Source of the DNA: Pictodentalium vernedei
Lineage: Eukaryota > Mollusca > Scaphopoda > Dentaliida > Dentaliidae
Reading direction: 5' to 3'
NCBI GenBank assembly: GCA_031216915.1
Contig: CM062293.1
Location: forward strand, 150,730,285-150,794,284
Length of the DNA: 64,000 nt
Each line of letters opens with the position of its first letter. Position 1 is the stretch's first letter. Shown here in pieces: positions 19,510 to 30,540 of this stretch. The notes under the pieces are model-generated. The model was not told the DNA's origin. It saw nothing but the letters and a program-made list of their open reading frames with translations, and ran no database searches. Position numbers and translations under genes: made by a program.

Positions 19510-21780
19510 TAGGGTGATGTATCTGTGATGTCTTCCAACAGTGTGCCTCCGTCGTCACAATTAATGAAGGGCTAGCGGAAAAGTGCTCATGTAAATACGC
19601 CAATTGCCTAAGAGGACCCTAGTAGGTTCGACGGCCTTTGACGTCCGCTAGCTCGCCCGGTGTAGCGTCCATTCACCGAATGGTTCGGCAGCCGGGTTCG
19701 TCCGTTGCGGTCTAGAAGGAATTTTGGGGTGATGCGAGCACTATAAATTAACCTAATGCACACCCAGTGACGGCGGATCGGAGGGAGAACGGAGGAAGCC
19801 TTTTAGTCCGGTTCATAGCTCGTTCCGGTCCATCCGGACGGCAAGCGAGAGAGGTCCCCTCTCTCGTTCAACAACATCTGGCCCCAGATGTTGTGGTACA
19901 AAATGTTTCGCAAGCGGAGCATACGTCCGTCGCTCGGGACGCTCCGTTGTATAGGCAGTCCGCGGAGACTGCTAAGGCTTCCTCTTCTCGTCAGCGCACA
20001 CGACCGCACCTTGGCTGCGTGACCGCCGATATATTACCAGCTTCGCCGATCAAGGATTCTTCGGCGACCAGGTCACACCATCCGGTAGCCAGGGACACGA
20101 GGCCTGCAGACTCCGGGCGTTCGCATAGGAAGTGTGCGGGAGTCAACGTACACGGAGCTTCCGGCGGCATTGCATCGTAAGACCGCTACTGCACAGGCCT
20201 CGGGAACGGACGTGCTTTCCTTAATAGCACAGTTTATCGCAGCATCCCAGCATCAACTGAATCTGTCGCATATTTTTTATCCGACGATGCTGGGTCGGGA
20301 CGCTCCGCGGAAGCGGGTACGGACGTCCGAAAGTTTCATCCGGTCCGACGGGATACCGAAAGGGATTTGGAGGATTTCGAGCTTTCCCTTTCGGAACAAC
20401 ATATGCTGTTGTGTATGTCATCTGACTTGGTCTTCTACAGCTTCTTTCGTCGGACCAGAATGCTGCGATGCCGGATAAGAAACTGATAGCGTCGGTGGAC
20501 TTAGAAATTTTTGGTTCGGTTCAGGGACATCGTCCCTCAGTTCCGACATAGTCCAATAATGTCACACAAACTTTTGAATTATTGAACGACGCTATATATA
20601 TTATTATTTTATGCTTGCTATAACCAAGCATTTCTGGTTTCTTGTTCGCAGAGTTACGGAGATGTCTTTCAAAAGTGAGCCTCTGTCGTCATAGTTAATG
20701 AAAAGCTAGCGGCAATAAGTGCTCATGGAATATGTCTATCGCCTACGGAGTGACATTCGCTAGCTCACCCGGTGTAGCGTACATTCATCGAATGGTTCGG
20801 CTGCCGGGTTCGTCCGTTGCGGTCTAGGAAGGAGATTTGGGTGATGCGAGCACTTTAATTACTTTAGTACTCACCCAGTGACGGCAGATTGAGGACAGAT
20901 CGGAGGAAGCCTGTTAGTCCGGTTCCTGGCTTGTCCAGGTCCATCCGGGCTGTGAGCGAGAGAGGTCCCTCTCTCGTCCAACAACATAGGGGACCGCATG
21001 TTGTGGTTCAGATATTTTACATTCGGAGCATATGTCCGTCGGTCGGGACGCTCCGTTATATTGACAGTCCGAGAGACTGTCCTTAATGCTTCCTCATCCT
21101 CACAGCAGGGCACACGACCGCACATTGGCTACGTGACCTCGAGTATCCGATCAGTTTCGTCATTCAGTGATTCCACGGCGAATAGGTCGCGCCATCCGGT
21201 AGCCAAGGGACACGAGGCCTATACACTCTGTTCGCTCGCATATTGGTAGTATGCACGGGGTAACGATCACGGAGCTTCCAGCGGCAATGCATCGTAAGAC
21301 CGCTTCTCCTCAGGCCTCAGTGACGGACGTGCTATCCGAGTTAGCACAGTTGTTTCGCAGCATCCCAGCAATTGACAGTTTCTCGGTCGAATCAGGAATT
21401 ATCCGACGGCGCTGGGTCGGTGCGGTCCGCGGTTGCATCAGGTACGGACGACCGAACGCTTTATAGGGTCCGACAGGATGGCGAAAGGGATTCGAAAGAT
21501 TTCGAGTTTTCCCTTTAGTAGTATCGGAAGCTGCCTTTCATATCTTCTGGCATTATCTTCCAGTGATTGTTATTTCAGACTTCATTGCTGCGATCTTGGA
21601 TAAGAGACTTATAGCGTCATTGGACTCGGATTTTTTCGATCGGTTCAGGGACATTGTCCCTGACTTACCGACGCAGTCCAATATTGTCATTACAACATGT
21701 GTTTTATTTTTTGACGCTATATATATATATATACAAGCCTGCTACCAAGCATGATAGTTTAGTTTCTTGTCCGCGTTGCT
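19510..21780 (+). repeat. two diverged tandem units (~1.13 kb each) in the DIRS-like element
   Basis: Units of about 19510-20640 and 20645-21780 share, in order: a GTGCCTCCGTCGTCA-like start, GGTTCGTCCGTTGCGGTCTA, CACCCAGTGACGGC, GGACGCTCCGTT, GACCGCTTCTCC-like and GCGAAAGGGATTCG-like blocks, and a TTCAGGGACAT end. They occupy the place where a DIRS element has its gag-like frame. Both are broken. The duplication must predate the last insertion. Confidence 0.75.
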
Positions 21781-22139
21781 CATTTCTGCCATTTTATCAT
21801 TTATACGAATAGTTTATTTTGGCAGAGCAGGGCATACCGAGAGTTCATATGCGTCTAGACGGTGTGGTTAAAGACTGCATATATTCTTTTTCGCCGTTTA
21901 TGTCTTTTCCAATTTCAATGTTGGAAACGACATGATGTATAGTAGACTTAACTTAGACGCTTTATCATACGTAATCCGCCTTACTGAGGCGTTATCATTA
22001 CGTCTTCAAGAAAAGATTTACGGGATATTATTCTCAATGTAATTTCTTTTGAGGGCAGTAGTTTGTTCACGTATAACTCCGCCCTTCAGTGGCTGATTGG
22101 AGTTGGTTAGACGTGACGCAGCCCTAGCTACATCCACAC

Positions 22140-23110
22140 GCGTGGATAGTAAGGTTAAGAACTCTCTCAGAGTCGCTTCGTTCTCGGAGGAGCTTCTCTT
22201 CGACGGCAACTTTTCGGCAATCCATGAATTTCTCGATTTACACGTTCTCTTGTCTATCTAGTGTTACAAGAGATTCAGACTGGGGCAAACATTCGGTGGT
22301 TGACTCAGAGAGTGCCACCGCAGTTGCCGGACCCGAGTGTGGCTGTTATGACGGTTGCCAGTCAAACAGATTGGGATATAATACTGATCCCTATGGATTC
22401 GAAGTGCCAGGGTCTTTGGGTTCCGCAGTCTCTTAGCAATCAGTTTTCTTCCGCGGAATAATGTTTTTTAGGCTTGCTTTATGTCATTGCATGAACATTA
22501 TTCAGAAACGCATGCCCAAATCCTGTCCTTTAATTCGACAGTAGTGGCGTATCTCCGGAACCAGGGAGGCACTCTTTCGTTTCCGTTATTTAATTTAATG
22601 GAAAGAATCCGTCTGTTGGTTATAGTACACCAAGTTCTGTTTTGGTCCGTCATATTCCGGGTCGTCTGATTGTTTTACCGGACTCCCGTTCTCTTACGGG
22701 TCGCTTGTTGCTGTCAGAATGGACTCTCAACAAACAAGTATTCAATCAGATTTGCTATCTATGGGAGCGCCCAATGATGATTTATTTACGACACAGCTTG
22801 CTAATCAATTGCAGACGTATGTGTTGGCTTGTCCAGATCTCTGAGCTAATGTTGTTAACGCTCTATTGATCTATAGGACGGAATGATAGGATACGCGTAT
22901 CCTCCGGCGCTGTTGTTTCAGCAGGTATTGCCAAGATAAACAACCACAATACATTTCTGTTGATAGCATCTCTATCTTCACAGAGATCATGGGTAATTTA
23001 CTGTCTTGTCTACTGTGGGTCTTAACGTGAAATCTTCCTCTATGTGAGGATCTTTTTTCACTGGGTAAATCGTGTCATCTTTATCACAACCCACAAGGTC
23101 GCAACCTTCA
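22140..23110 (+). pseudogene. RNase H-like section of the DIRS-like element (fossil)
   Basis: Recognised by short conserved segments such as STVVAYLRNQGGT and HIPGRL..LPDS, the classic RNase H end of DIRS polyproteins, followed by the linker with WTLNKQVFNQIC. The RT part that should lie upstream is only weakly visible and may be largely lost. Broken in many places. Confidence 0.75.
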
Positions 23111-23469
23111 TGTATTCCGTTGTGTGGTCCGTATTGCATTGTAAGCACTGTACTGGACGAGCTTTGGACGCGATTTCTTACTATAGGAGATCCTCTTCTT
23201 CGCTATTCTATGCGGCTAAAGTGGAGGCTCTTCCGTCGTTGGTGTTGGGATCATTATGTTCATATTGTTGATCCCTCCATACTACTCATTGCAATTTTTT
23301 AGTATACTTGTTTCACAAGATCTACTGCAGCCTGTTATTATTTAGGTTATAGGTTTATGTTACCTCATACCTATGCACTCTACGATAGTTTACAATTGAG
23401 TCTTTTGTCTCTTTATCTAAGTCAGTTAGTAACTTTTTGATAAATAGACTTAGAATCTTTAGATTAAAT

Positions 23470-24130
23470 TCCTATATGGATTTTAACTTCGGTTCTTATT
23501 TAGCTAAGTAATCATTTGAGCCTCTGGAAACAGTAGTTTTCAAATTCTGACCTTTTAGACAGTAATTCTGTTGGTTTCTCTTTTACTGTAGAGTCAGTGA
23601 GTTTCATGCACTATCGATGGATGATTTTCACTTTTGTAGTTTCGGAATCACTACTTCCGTTACTATTTAGGTTGGATTTTTGCATAAGAGTTAGGCTCCT
23701 ATTATCCGGAACCTATTATTTTAAGGTCCTTCCGTCTTCGTATGGGCATAGGCCTTTACTCTTTCCGGGTACAGTTTATGTATTTATAAACAGATATCTG
23801 TTTATTACTATGGGCGTAAGCTTCTTCTGTCTTTGATGCCTAGTAGAAGGACGTTACGCTCCATTTTATTGTTAATGGATTCTATTAACTATCGGTACTG
23901 CTTATGGTATATCATTGACTTAGCAGTTGTGCTTAAGATTTCGGCTCATGAAGTAAGAGTTCTTCTACTTCTTGGGCTTACATTAATAGTGTCGCTATTA
24001 TAGATTTTTGAAGGCCGCTCATTGCGCTCAGCCATCCACATTCATGAATTTTATCTCAGAAATATCGAGTCCATTTCTGGAGGCCTCTATTGTTAGGTCT
24101 ATTATCTACTGCTCAGAATGTCATTCACTT
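23470..24130 (+). pseudogene. tyrosine recombinase-like section of the DIRS-like element (fossil)
   Basis: Short conserved segments of the DIRS recombinase are visible in order, including an FEPLET-like start and a SAHEVR-like catalytic His/Arg region followed by a HIHEFYLRN-like end. Heavily decayed. The presence of a recombinase instead of an integrase is what separates DIRS elements from LTR retrotransposons. Confidence 0.7.
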
Positions 24131-24715
24131 AACAGTTGCTACTATAGCTAGGTAGGCTGTCTGTTTCGGCAGTGTCTCCGTTCTGCTGCCCTCTTCGCTC
24201 TGGGCTATTTGACCCAGGGCAAGAAAAAGGGGGGGGGGGAGGGTGTTCCCTTGGGTCACCTGTTTTACTATGAAAACAAGGGGATACCTCCTCCGGAGTT
24301 AGTAATTCTGAGCTGTTATTGGGATGGTTGTTTAGTGAGAAGTTTAGGTTTTTAAAATTCATTCAAGTCTTAGTTTTTAAAGTATAGCTTTTGAATATTG
24401 CATATGTCAACGGACATGATTATGCAATCCTCAGACACTTTTAGGAGTATAAGAGTCTCTATTCTATAGACTTACTTTATTTATTGGCTTACTTTAAAAA
24501 TTATTAGTATAAGGATTATATTGGATATTAATAGAGTACATGGATGTATGAAGCTCAATTTTGGAAGGTGTTGTATCTTTCTAATTTATCATAAATAAGA
24601 AAGATACATGTAAGGCCTATTATTTCTTTTTCCCTACAGGGGATGACTCTATTTTATTTTATTGAGCGTATTCCATTTTGCTCTATGTCCTTGGCCCTCC
24701 AGCCTTTTTACTATT

Positions 24716-24803
24716 CAGCTATGTCTGGGTCATTGGTACAGTATAAAAATGTTAAAAAATTTATAGTAATTTCTATATTTTTTATACTTACCAATGACCC
24801 AGA
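24716..24803. repeat. internal complementary region of the DIRS-like element
   Basis: The first half is the complement of the left element end (CAGCTATGTCTGGGTCATTG...) and the second half is the complement of the right end (TTTTTTATACTTACCAATGA...), joined head to head at GTT. This joined-ends arrangement is the hallmark of DIRS1-type elements and is thought to template circle formation. Confidence 0.88.
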
Positions 24804-24877
24804 CGGGGATGGCCCTCCCAGGAGTTGGGAACTCTTGCCTCCCCGCTGAGTACATAGCGCTTACCAGGCACTGGTTA

Positions 24878-25106
24878 TTAGAATGATTAATGGCGCCAAT
24901 TTTGGAACGTCCTTGACACTGCGCATGCGCAGTAGGGGCGAAGTGTGGAGGGCCTTTCAGGACATGTTTTCTTTGGTTTTAGATGCAAATTTTGGGGATT
25001 GGGGGGCAAAATTTGTGTTTGGCCCTATATTTTAAGAGTTAGCACCAGCTATGGCTGGGTCATTGGTAAGTATAAAAAATATAGAAATTACTATAAATTT
25101 TTTAAC
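24878..25106 (-). repeat. right inverted terminal repeat of the DIRS-like element
   Basis: Inverse of 18191-18393, extended at the outer end to ...ACTATAAATTTTTTAAC. It contains the same TGCGCATGCGCA palindrome. Confidence 0.9.
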
Positions 25107-26344
25107 TTTTCTCAAGACTGTATGCCACGATTCTGCAAATCTGTCAATGATATGACCTGTTCAATATGGCACCGCGCAATAAGCGAAAGTTCATGTGAAA
25201 TAATTCCAAACGCTGATTGATTTTTAGAATTTGTTCCATTTGACCATGTTTGGCAGAATGGATACACAAGCGATTTTATGGGCGATCTGTTCGCGGCAAT
25301 AGTAAAATCGAGCGAAAATATCAAACATGCTTGATCGGTGCAATCGACCTGGATAGCCAAGTTCAGTCGGCATTGCCGTACTGAGCAGAAAAGCAAAATT
25401 TAGAAGCAATTTCAAAATCAGCGCGATCCAGTAAAAAATAATTGCTTGTTTGCTCCTTGCTTAAGTAGACTGTCAAAGAGTAGCAAAATATTTAACAACC
25501 CCCAGCCCTTTAAGCTTCAAGGGCTAAACTCCTATGAGCATTAGCAATAAATAACTCAGATCTTAAAATCCCAGTTCACAATGCTATTGGATAGAAGTAT
25601 AATTGGTTTTGCTTTCAAACTTCATACAAAATGGTTGATTGCACACAATATATTACACATTGCTTATATGTATATTTTGTTATTATTATTTAAAACAATT
25701 AAAGCAATTATTTTTTGTGTTCACTATGACAGGTGCTCATATATTTGCATTTAAAATATTTCTGTTCATCAGGATTATTCATTATTTGTAGTTTGTAATT
25801 TTTTTTTACAGTAGTAGACAGAACAGGTTGTAAGATAAGCACACACACAGCATTCCATTTTTTTGTTTTTCCTTCATGAATATATAGAATCAGCTTCAGT
25901 ATTATTTTTTGTAAAGCTTTTAGAACTTTCCAAGATATGACGAGGGTGCTGATAATGTATCATAAGTTGTTATTAGTATTTACTCTACTAATTACTCAGA
26001 CTGATTTAATCTCACAAACTCTATATTTTCATTCAGAATTAAGTCTTTTATTCATAAGGACTGTGTATAATTTTGTTAGGTACCTCATCTTCGAGATCTG
26101 AGAGCTCAGTGGATTTCAGCATCTTTTCACTAGAAAATTTGAATTTTTCTTTCTATAAAGTTGCAGGCAAATGGTCTGGTAGACTTTCATCAGCATTTAT
26201 GGATGAATAAAGCTTTCAAGCCTGCAATTTTATTGTACAGCTTTCAGCCTTATTGCTAACTGTAACAAGACAGTAATTTCTTGTTGAAGGATGCTAGTAT
26301 AGCTGAAGCAGAAAAAAATTGTTTTCTCCATTCTTTATTTTCAT
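25107..26344. other. flank of the DIRS-like element; nothing recognised
   Basis: Unique-looking AT-rich sequence. A 94-codon frame on the - strand (25112-25396) has no motif I know and no clear splice sites. A short AGCCCTTTAAGCTTCAAGGG hairpin is at about 25503-25523. Confidence 0.4.
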
Positions 26345-26525
26345 GCATCACATGTGATAAATAGAGGATATGGAATGAGTGTTTTTCTCATATAATATTT
26401 ATGAAACGAGTCTTAGAATTTTCCATTTTGGCGAGCCTCTGGCAAGCCCAAATGGAAAATTCGGACGAGTTTCATAAATATTATATGAGAAAAACACTCA
26501 TTTCATATTCTATTTATCATATGAC
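26345..26525. repeat. fold-back repeat with ~80-base arms
   Basis: Arms run from ATGTGATAAATAGAG through TGAGTGTTTTTCTCATATAA to ATTTTCCATTTTGG, mirrored on the other side of a loop near 26437 and ending CTATTTATCATATGA. Arm match is high. No TTAA or 8-base flank found. Confidence 0.8.
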
Positions 26526-26561
26526 ACACACACGCACAAATTAGCCACTTAGTATGACTTT

Positions 26562-26725
26562 TTAACCCATCACCTAACTTGAGTTGCAGACGGCACTTGG
26601 AAAAAACATCCTTGTATAACTAAAGAAAGCGCGTTCCAATGAGGGGTCATAACCTATGTTCTGGAAGCAAAAAGTGAAAATATAAAAAAAAATGAATGGT
26701 ATTTTTCTTGTAGGTAAAAGATTAA
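26562..26725. repeat. family A subtype 1 MITE, internally deleted
   Basis: TTAACCCATCACCTAACTTG start, CCAATGAGGGGTCATAACCT centre, and TTCTTGTAGGTAAAAGATTAA end. The left inner arm is missing. Confidence 0.7.
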
Positions 26726-26770
26726 TACAATATATATAACCCACCCTAAACAGGACAGATAACGTAAATT

Positions 26771-26951
26771 CTCCCTATTGAAATTATGCAAATGTGACCC
26801 AGTTGTATTTTGTTTAGCCAATCAAATTGTCCAGTTTTGAAATTGACCAATGAAAGCTCCCAACTCTAATTATGCAAATTATGAAAATGTGGTCCAGTTG
26901 TATTTTGTTCAGCCAATCAAATTGTCTAGTTTTGAAATTGACCAATGAAAT
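26771..26951. repeat. two-unit tandem repeat with octamer and CCAAT motifs
   Basis: Units 26771-26856 and 26857-26951 each carry ATGCAAAT (26786-26793 and 26872-26879), AGCCAATCAAATTGTC and TTGACCAATGAAA in the same order and spacing. These are POU-octamer and NF-Y-like motifs. No nearby gene start is evident, so a regulatory role is only a possibility. Confidence 0.7.
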
Positions 26952-27194
26952 TGACTGAAGGCTTTATTTATCACTGATTAATATGAAAACAAAATATCAA
27001 ATGTTTTAAAGTGAACAAAATGGACGAGTGATATGATAAAAGAAAACACTGAATAAAATAAATTTTTATCTAAAGTCTGCAATTTCCCCCTGGGTGTACT
27101 ATTGTTCAGGGATTACCAAATAATTCCACTTCATAAGAAAAACTTGAGATAACTTTGTTGTCTTGTTCCTTGAGGTAACAAATATTTTCTGTCT

Positions 27195-27335
27195 CAGTCA
27201 CCTTGAGGAAGTGGAGCAGTGCTTGAAAATAGTGGTAAATAAGTTCTGCTTTAATGGTATAATATCACCTGGTAACTAGTACCTGGGATGTGAGGACTTT
27301 GAATGGGTAACATAATCCTATTATTGTTTAAACTC
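27195..27335 (+). repeat. dispersed repeat 'T' (SINE-like 3' body), tail missing
   Basis: GTGCTTGAAAATAGTGGTAA..., AAGTTCTGCTTTAATGG, TAGTACCTGGGATG, TTTGAATGGGTAACAT parallel the copies at 30.35, 42.29 and 43.19 kb. The copy ends before the AATAAAT tail. Confidence 0.5.
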
Positions 27336-27530
27336 CACTGACACTTGTGTCGCAGTCACAATTCAACCATATGTGCTGAAAGAGACCTTAACCACCACCC
27401 CCACCTTCCCCATTCACAAAAAATGAAAGTTCTGTCTCAAGAAGTATACCTAATAATATTTTAATATTGACTTGTACAAGTATGTCTCACTTATTTACTA
27501 GTATAGCAGTCTTCTGTCATTTAACCTTTA

Positions 27531-27770
27531 AAGGCCTTCATCTGACGTAGACAGTTTTTTGACTCGTGAACAGGTGACACAACCTATAGCCTTTGTGTTG
27601 ACTTGCCAGTTAAATTCAAAGTTTACTGGCCATTTTAGTCAAGACTTGGTTGTCTTTATAGCTTTTTTGCAGCGAATACTTGACAAGAAGCCACCAAAAA
27701 AGCGATAGGAATAAAACTTGTCATGTTTTTACAAAATTGGGGACAATTATCAAGTTCTTAGAGCTTAATA
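27531..27770. repeat. TTAA-flanked MITE, family F
   Basis: TTAACCTTTAAAGGCCTTCA start and AGTCAAGACTTGGTTGTCTT centre as in the 17.9 and 60.8 kb copies. The right end is not sharp. Confidence 0.55.
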
Positions 27771-27896
27771 CTAACAATAAATTCATTTTTCTGTGCTATT
27801 GCCTCATGGAAAACTGACAAGTGGACAAGAACAGTGTGTTCCACAAACTGATTAATAGAGAAACCATGTAAATTGAATATAGTCGTAAAATTCATG

Positions 27897-28144
27897 TTAA
27901 CTGGTAGAGTGCTAAATTATTTTTGGCCATCAAATCTTGTACACATGTCTTGCCTTGTTATAATTTGTGGGAGAGTGCCTATGGGCACTCTCCCATAAAT
28001 TGTAACAAGGCAAACCCTTGCAGGCTAATTAATATCACTTCAAAGATAATACAAAGCAAATGCACTGAACATGAGCCTTCAAGCTGTGGTACCTGTTCTT
28101 CTGAATAAAGCCCAAATATGGGCTTCTAGCACTCTACCAGTTAA
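27897..28144. repeat. TTAA-flanked MITE, family B, complete
   Basis: Tips TTAACTGGTAGAGTGCTAAA and TCTAGCACTCTACCAGTTAA. The centre TGGGAGAGTGCCTATGGGCA is a strong hairpin inside TTGCCTTGTTATAATTTG / AATTGTAACAAGGCAA arms. 248 bases. Its right TTAA is also the left TTAA of the family C element that follows. Confidence 0.88.
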
Positions 28145-28384
28145 CTCCTTACATGCTGCTGGCAGATATTCCTGCAAAGACAGGATTTCTCTTAAAACTG
28201 AAATAAGTATAATTTTGTTACATTTAATCAACTCTTCCCCCTGTAAATTGAATGGAGTTTTTCACCAATTCCTTGAGTTAAATTTAGTTGAATTTTCAGC
28301 AAATCAAATCATGGGTGCTTAACAGCAGCCATGACTAGATTTGATGAAAAATATCTTGAAAATACTCAGCGGGTCAAGAGTTAA
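28141..28384. repeat. TTAA-flanked MITE, family C, complete
   Basis: Tips TTAACTCCTTACATGCTGCT and CAGCGGGTCAAGAGTTAA; inner hairpin around GCTTAACAGCAGCCATGACT and TAGATTTGATGAAAAATA. 244 bases, non-coding. Confidence 0.85.
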
Positions 28385-28719
28385 TTGCTTATAATTGTAA
28401 AATATCAAATTATTTACCATACCGAAACATAGCCTGTGACCATCATAAAGTTTATTTTTAGTATCACTTGGAGGAGGTCTGAAAGCTGGCTTGGTTTGAT
28501 ATAAAAAAAAAATAAGTTTCAGTTTTTCACAACAGGAATCCTGAACACTTACAGAACTGTGATCATAAAGAGGGGTCATGAAATACTAATCGAGTCTAAA
28601 TAAAATTATGATGTGATTGATGACACTGATGAAAAACATTTTCAGTAAAAATGACTGAAAATTGGTACAAAATCATGATTTCTTTGATGAGCTGAATGTC
28701 AGTGATGAAACTTAGATTT

Positions 28720-29115
28720 TTACCTGTGTCGCCAGCGGCAGAGCAAGTCTAGTAACCGCTCGACTCTGTCCGTCAGTCCATCCGTCAGGCCATCCGAAGC
28801 ACTTCTTCCGTCAAAGTTTTCTTGGCTTCTATGAAAGGAAATGATTTTATATTTGGTCTACCACTTCATAATGATGAGTTGTATCGTGTATCTAATTTTC
28901 AGATCTGCCGTGCAGGCACTTCCTGTTTGCCGATACTTTGAAATTTGACTGTACTCACTGAACATTGAAATTTTTCGTCACACTTTTCTCGGCTTCTATG
29001 CGACTGTTTCATTCAATATTTCACCTGGAGCTTGATAATGTTGAGTTGTATCGTGTATGCAATAATCAATTGCATGCAGCGACGCAGGTCCAGACCCGGT
29101 ATTGGTCTTGTTATT
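28720..29115 (+). repeat. dispersed repeat with two similar halves and GTCCGTC-type start
   Basis: Starts near CGACTCTGTCCGTCAGTCCA. Two halves each contain TTTTCTTGGCTTCTATG-like then GATGAGTTGTATCGTGTATC-like blocks about 185 bases apart. Resembles dispersed repeats with GTCCGTCCATCC runs seen also at 39.9 and 62.8 kb. No coding frame. Confidence 0.55.
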
Positions 29116-29287
29116 CTAAGATGTAGACAGTTGTAAATTCTTACCTTGTCATCGAGCTAAAACAACACACAAATCAATATCCTCAGTGCAGATGTGATTC
29201 TTTTCCAAATTATGAATAAATCATTCATTGGTCATTGATTTTGAATTTTGATTTTCTCTGGATTTAGTCACCATTGTGTATGACTTC

Positions 29288-29529
29288 TTCAACTCCTTGC
29301 ATGCTACTGGCCAGTTTTCCCAGGACAGGATTTCTGTTGCCCCTAAAATAAATAAAATTTGGGTACATTTAATCAAATTTCCCCCTGTAAATATAATGCA
29401 CTTTTTCACCAGTGATTTCTTGAGTTATATTTAGACGAATTTTTCATCAATTCTAGTCATGGCTGCTGTAAAGATTAGATTTGATGAAAATTGTTCTGAA
29501 AATATGAGCATGTCGGTTACTTGAGGGTT
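29288..29529. repeat. family C MITE, diverged
   Basis: AACTCCTTGCATGCTACTGG start, TTCATCAATTCTAGTCATGG centre, ACTTGAGGGTTA end. The flanking TTAA is no longer intact on either side. Confidence 0.7.
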
Positions 29530-30185
29530 ACGCAAATTGTAAAATATGTGAATGAGTTACATGTGATGACTAAATAATACAACATAAATTCCTAAACCTG
29601 CATGTTTGCCAATCAGACTTGACAGTCTTTCAGAACTATTTTGACTCAAAGGTTACATGTTGAATCTACATATGAATCAAGTGTATTGCTGTTTACATCA
29701 TAACAGAATTTCCACCAAATGAAATAGCAAAAACTAACCAAAGCAAGATTGTACATTCTTGCTATTTATTTTGGCAAATAGTCTATTAAAACTAAATAGT
29801 TGTTAAACTCTGCATCAAAGAACACATAGTCGATATTCAACACAAAACTAGAAACACCAATAGCCATGCACTTTAACAACCACATGAACAGAATCACGGG
29901 CCTTCTGTATTGTATTATACAAATACTTAACTCCGACCCAGATCATCCTAACACGACCGAAAAACGGCGTCACACTGAAATCAACTGGATTTTTTAATTA
30001 AAAATGCTCAAATCATTTGGCCTGAACAGGAAGGACTTTTAATTAAATGTTTTCATATTGGCAAATAGTCTGTCAAGACGTAAACAGCATGGCTGGTGTA
30101 GTTAAAACAGAGAAGGTGAAAAAGCATGACAACACTTTTTTTCATATAGGTTACCACCATGTTTTGTAGCATAACATGTCAACAG
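29530..30185. other. non-coding, nothing recognised
   Basis: AT-rich sequence without a repeat or exon I can support. Confidence 0.35.
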
Positions 30186-30342
30186 GTTATGATGTGAGCT
30201 CTTTATTTCCAGGTTTGAGTGGGTTTCTTGAGAATTATTTCTTGATACCATTCCCAATTGATTTTTCATCTAATCAAGTCATGGCTGCTTTAAAGCACTC
30301 ATGACTTGATTTTATGGAACCACTTAGCAGTTTAAGAGTTAA
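30186..30342. repeat. family C MITE, left side deleted
   Basis: TTTTTCATCTAATCAAGTCA / CTCATGACTTGATTTTATGG hairpin and CAGTTTAAGAGTTAA end. The left third is missing or unrecognisable. Confidence 0.65.
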
Positions 30343-30344
30343 TG

Positions 30345-30540
30345 AAGAAAACTCTTGTTTACTGTGGTAAACAAGTTCCAGTTTAAAATAGGACCCAGTC
30401 ACCAATGCTTGGGGTGGAAATTTTCTAAAATAGGCAACATGGGTATAAACGATTGATTAAACTTGACTTTATCGCCATGTTGTGGTCATGATTAGCTATT
30501 GTGCAGAAATATGTGACCTTAAACACCAATAAATAAATGA
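30345..30540 (+). repeat. dispersed repeat 'T' with SINE-type tail
   Basis: TAGGACCCAGTCACCAATGC, AACATGGGTATAAACGATTG, then GTGCAGAAATATGTGACCTT and AAACACCAATAAATAAATG. The last ~45 bases are the same tail as in the SINEs at 1529 and 42600. No pol III head seen. Confidence 0.7.

Larger units (their letters stand above)
18191..25106 (+). mobile_element. DIRS-like tyrosine-recombinase retrotransposon (fossil)
   Basis: About 6.9 kb. Defining parts: inverted terminal repeats at 18191-18393 and 24878-25106; an internal complementary region at 24716-24803 just inside the right repeat; a duplicated 5' coding-like section; RNase H-like and tyrosine recombinase-like sections in DIRS order. There is no target-site duplication, as expected for this order. 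The coding part is broken many times throughout, while the terminal repeats differ at only about two positions over ~190 bases. The insertion therefore seems recent, and the copy was probably already defective and moved by proteins from another copy (inference). Base composition is locally richer in CG dinucleotides (19.5-21.5 kb) than the surroundings. Confidence 0.87.

Noticed and set aside
25112-25396. 94-codon - strand frame next to the DIRS-like element
   Set aside because: No family motif, no convincing splice sites and no second exon; kept as unexplained sequence.
17897-25540. DIRS-like element inserted inside a family F MITE
   Set aside because: The left part of family F is present before 18191, but no matching right part follows 25106, and the distances do not fit the family length.
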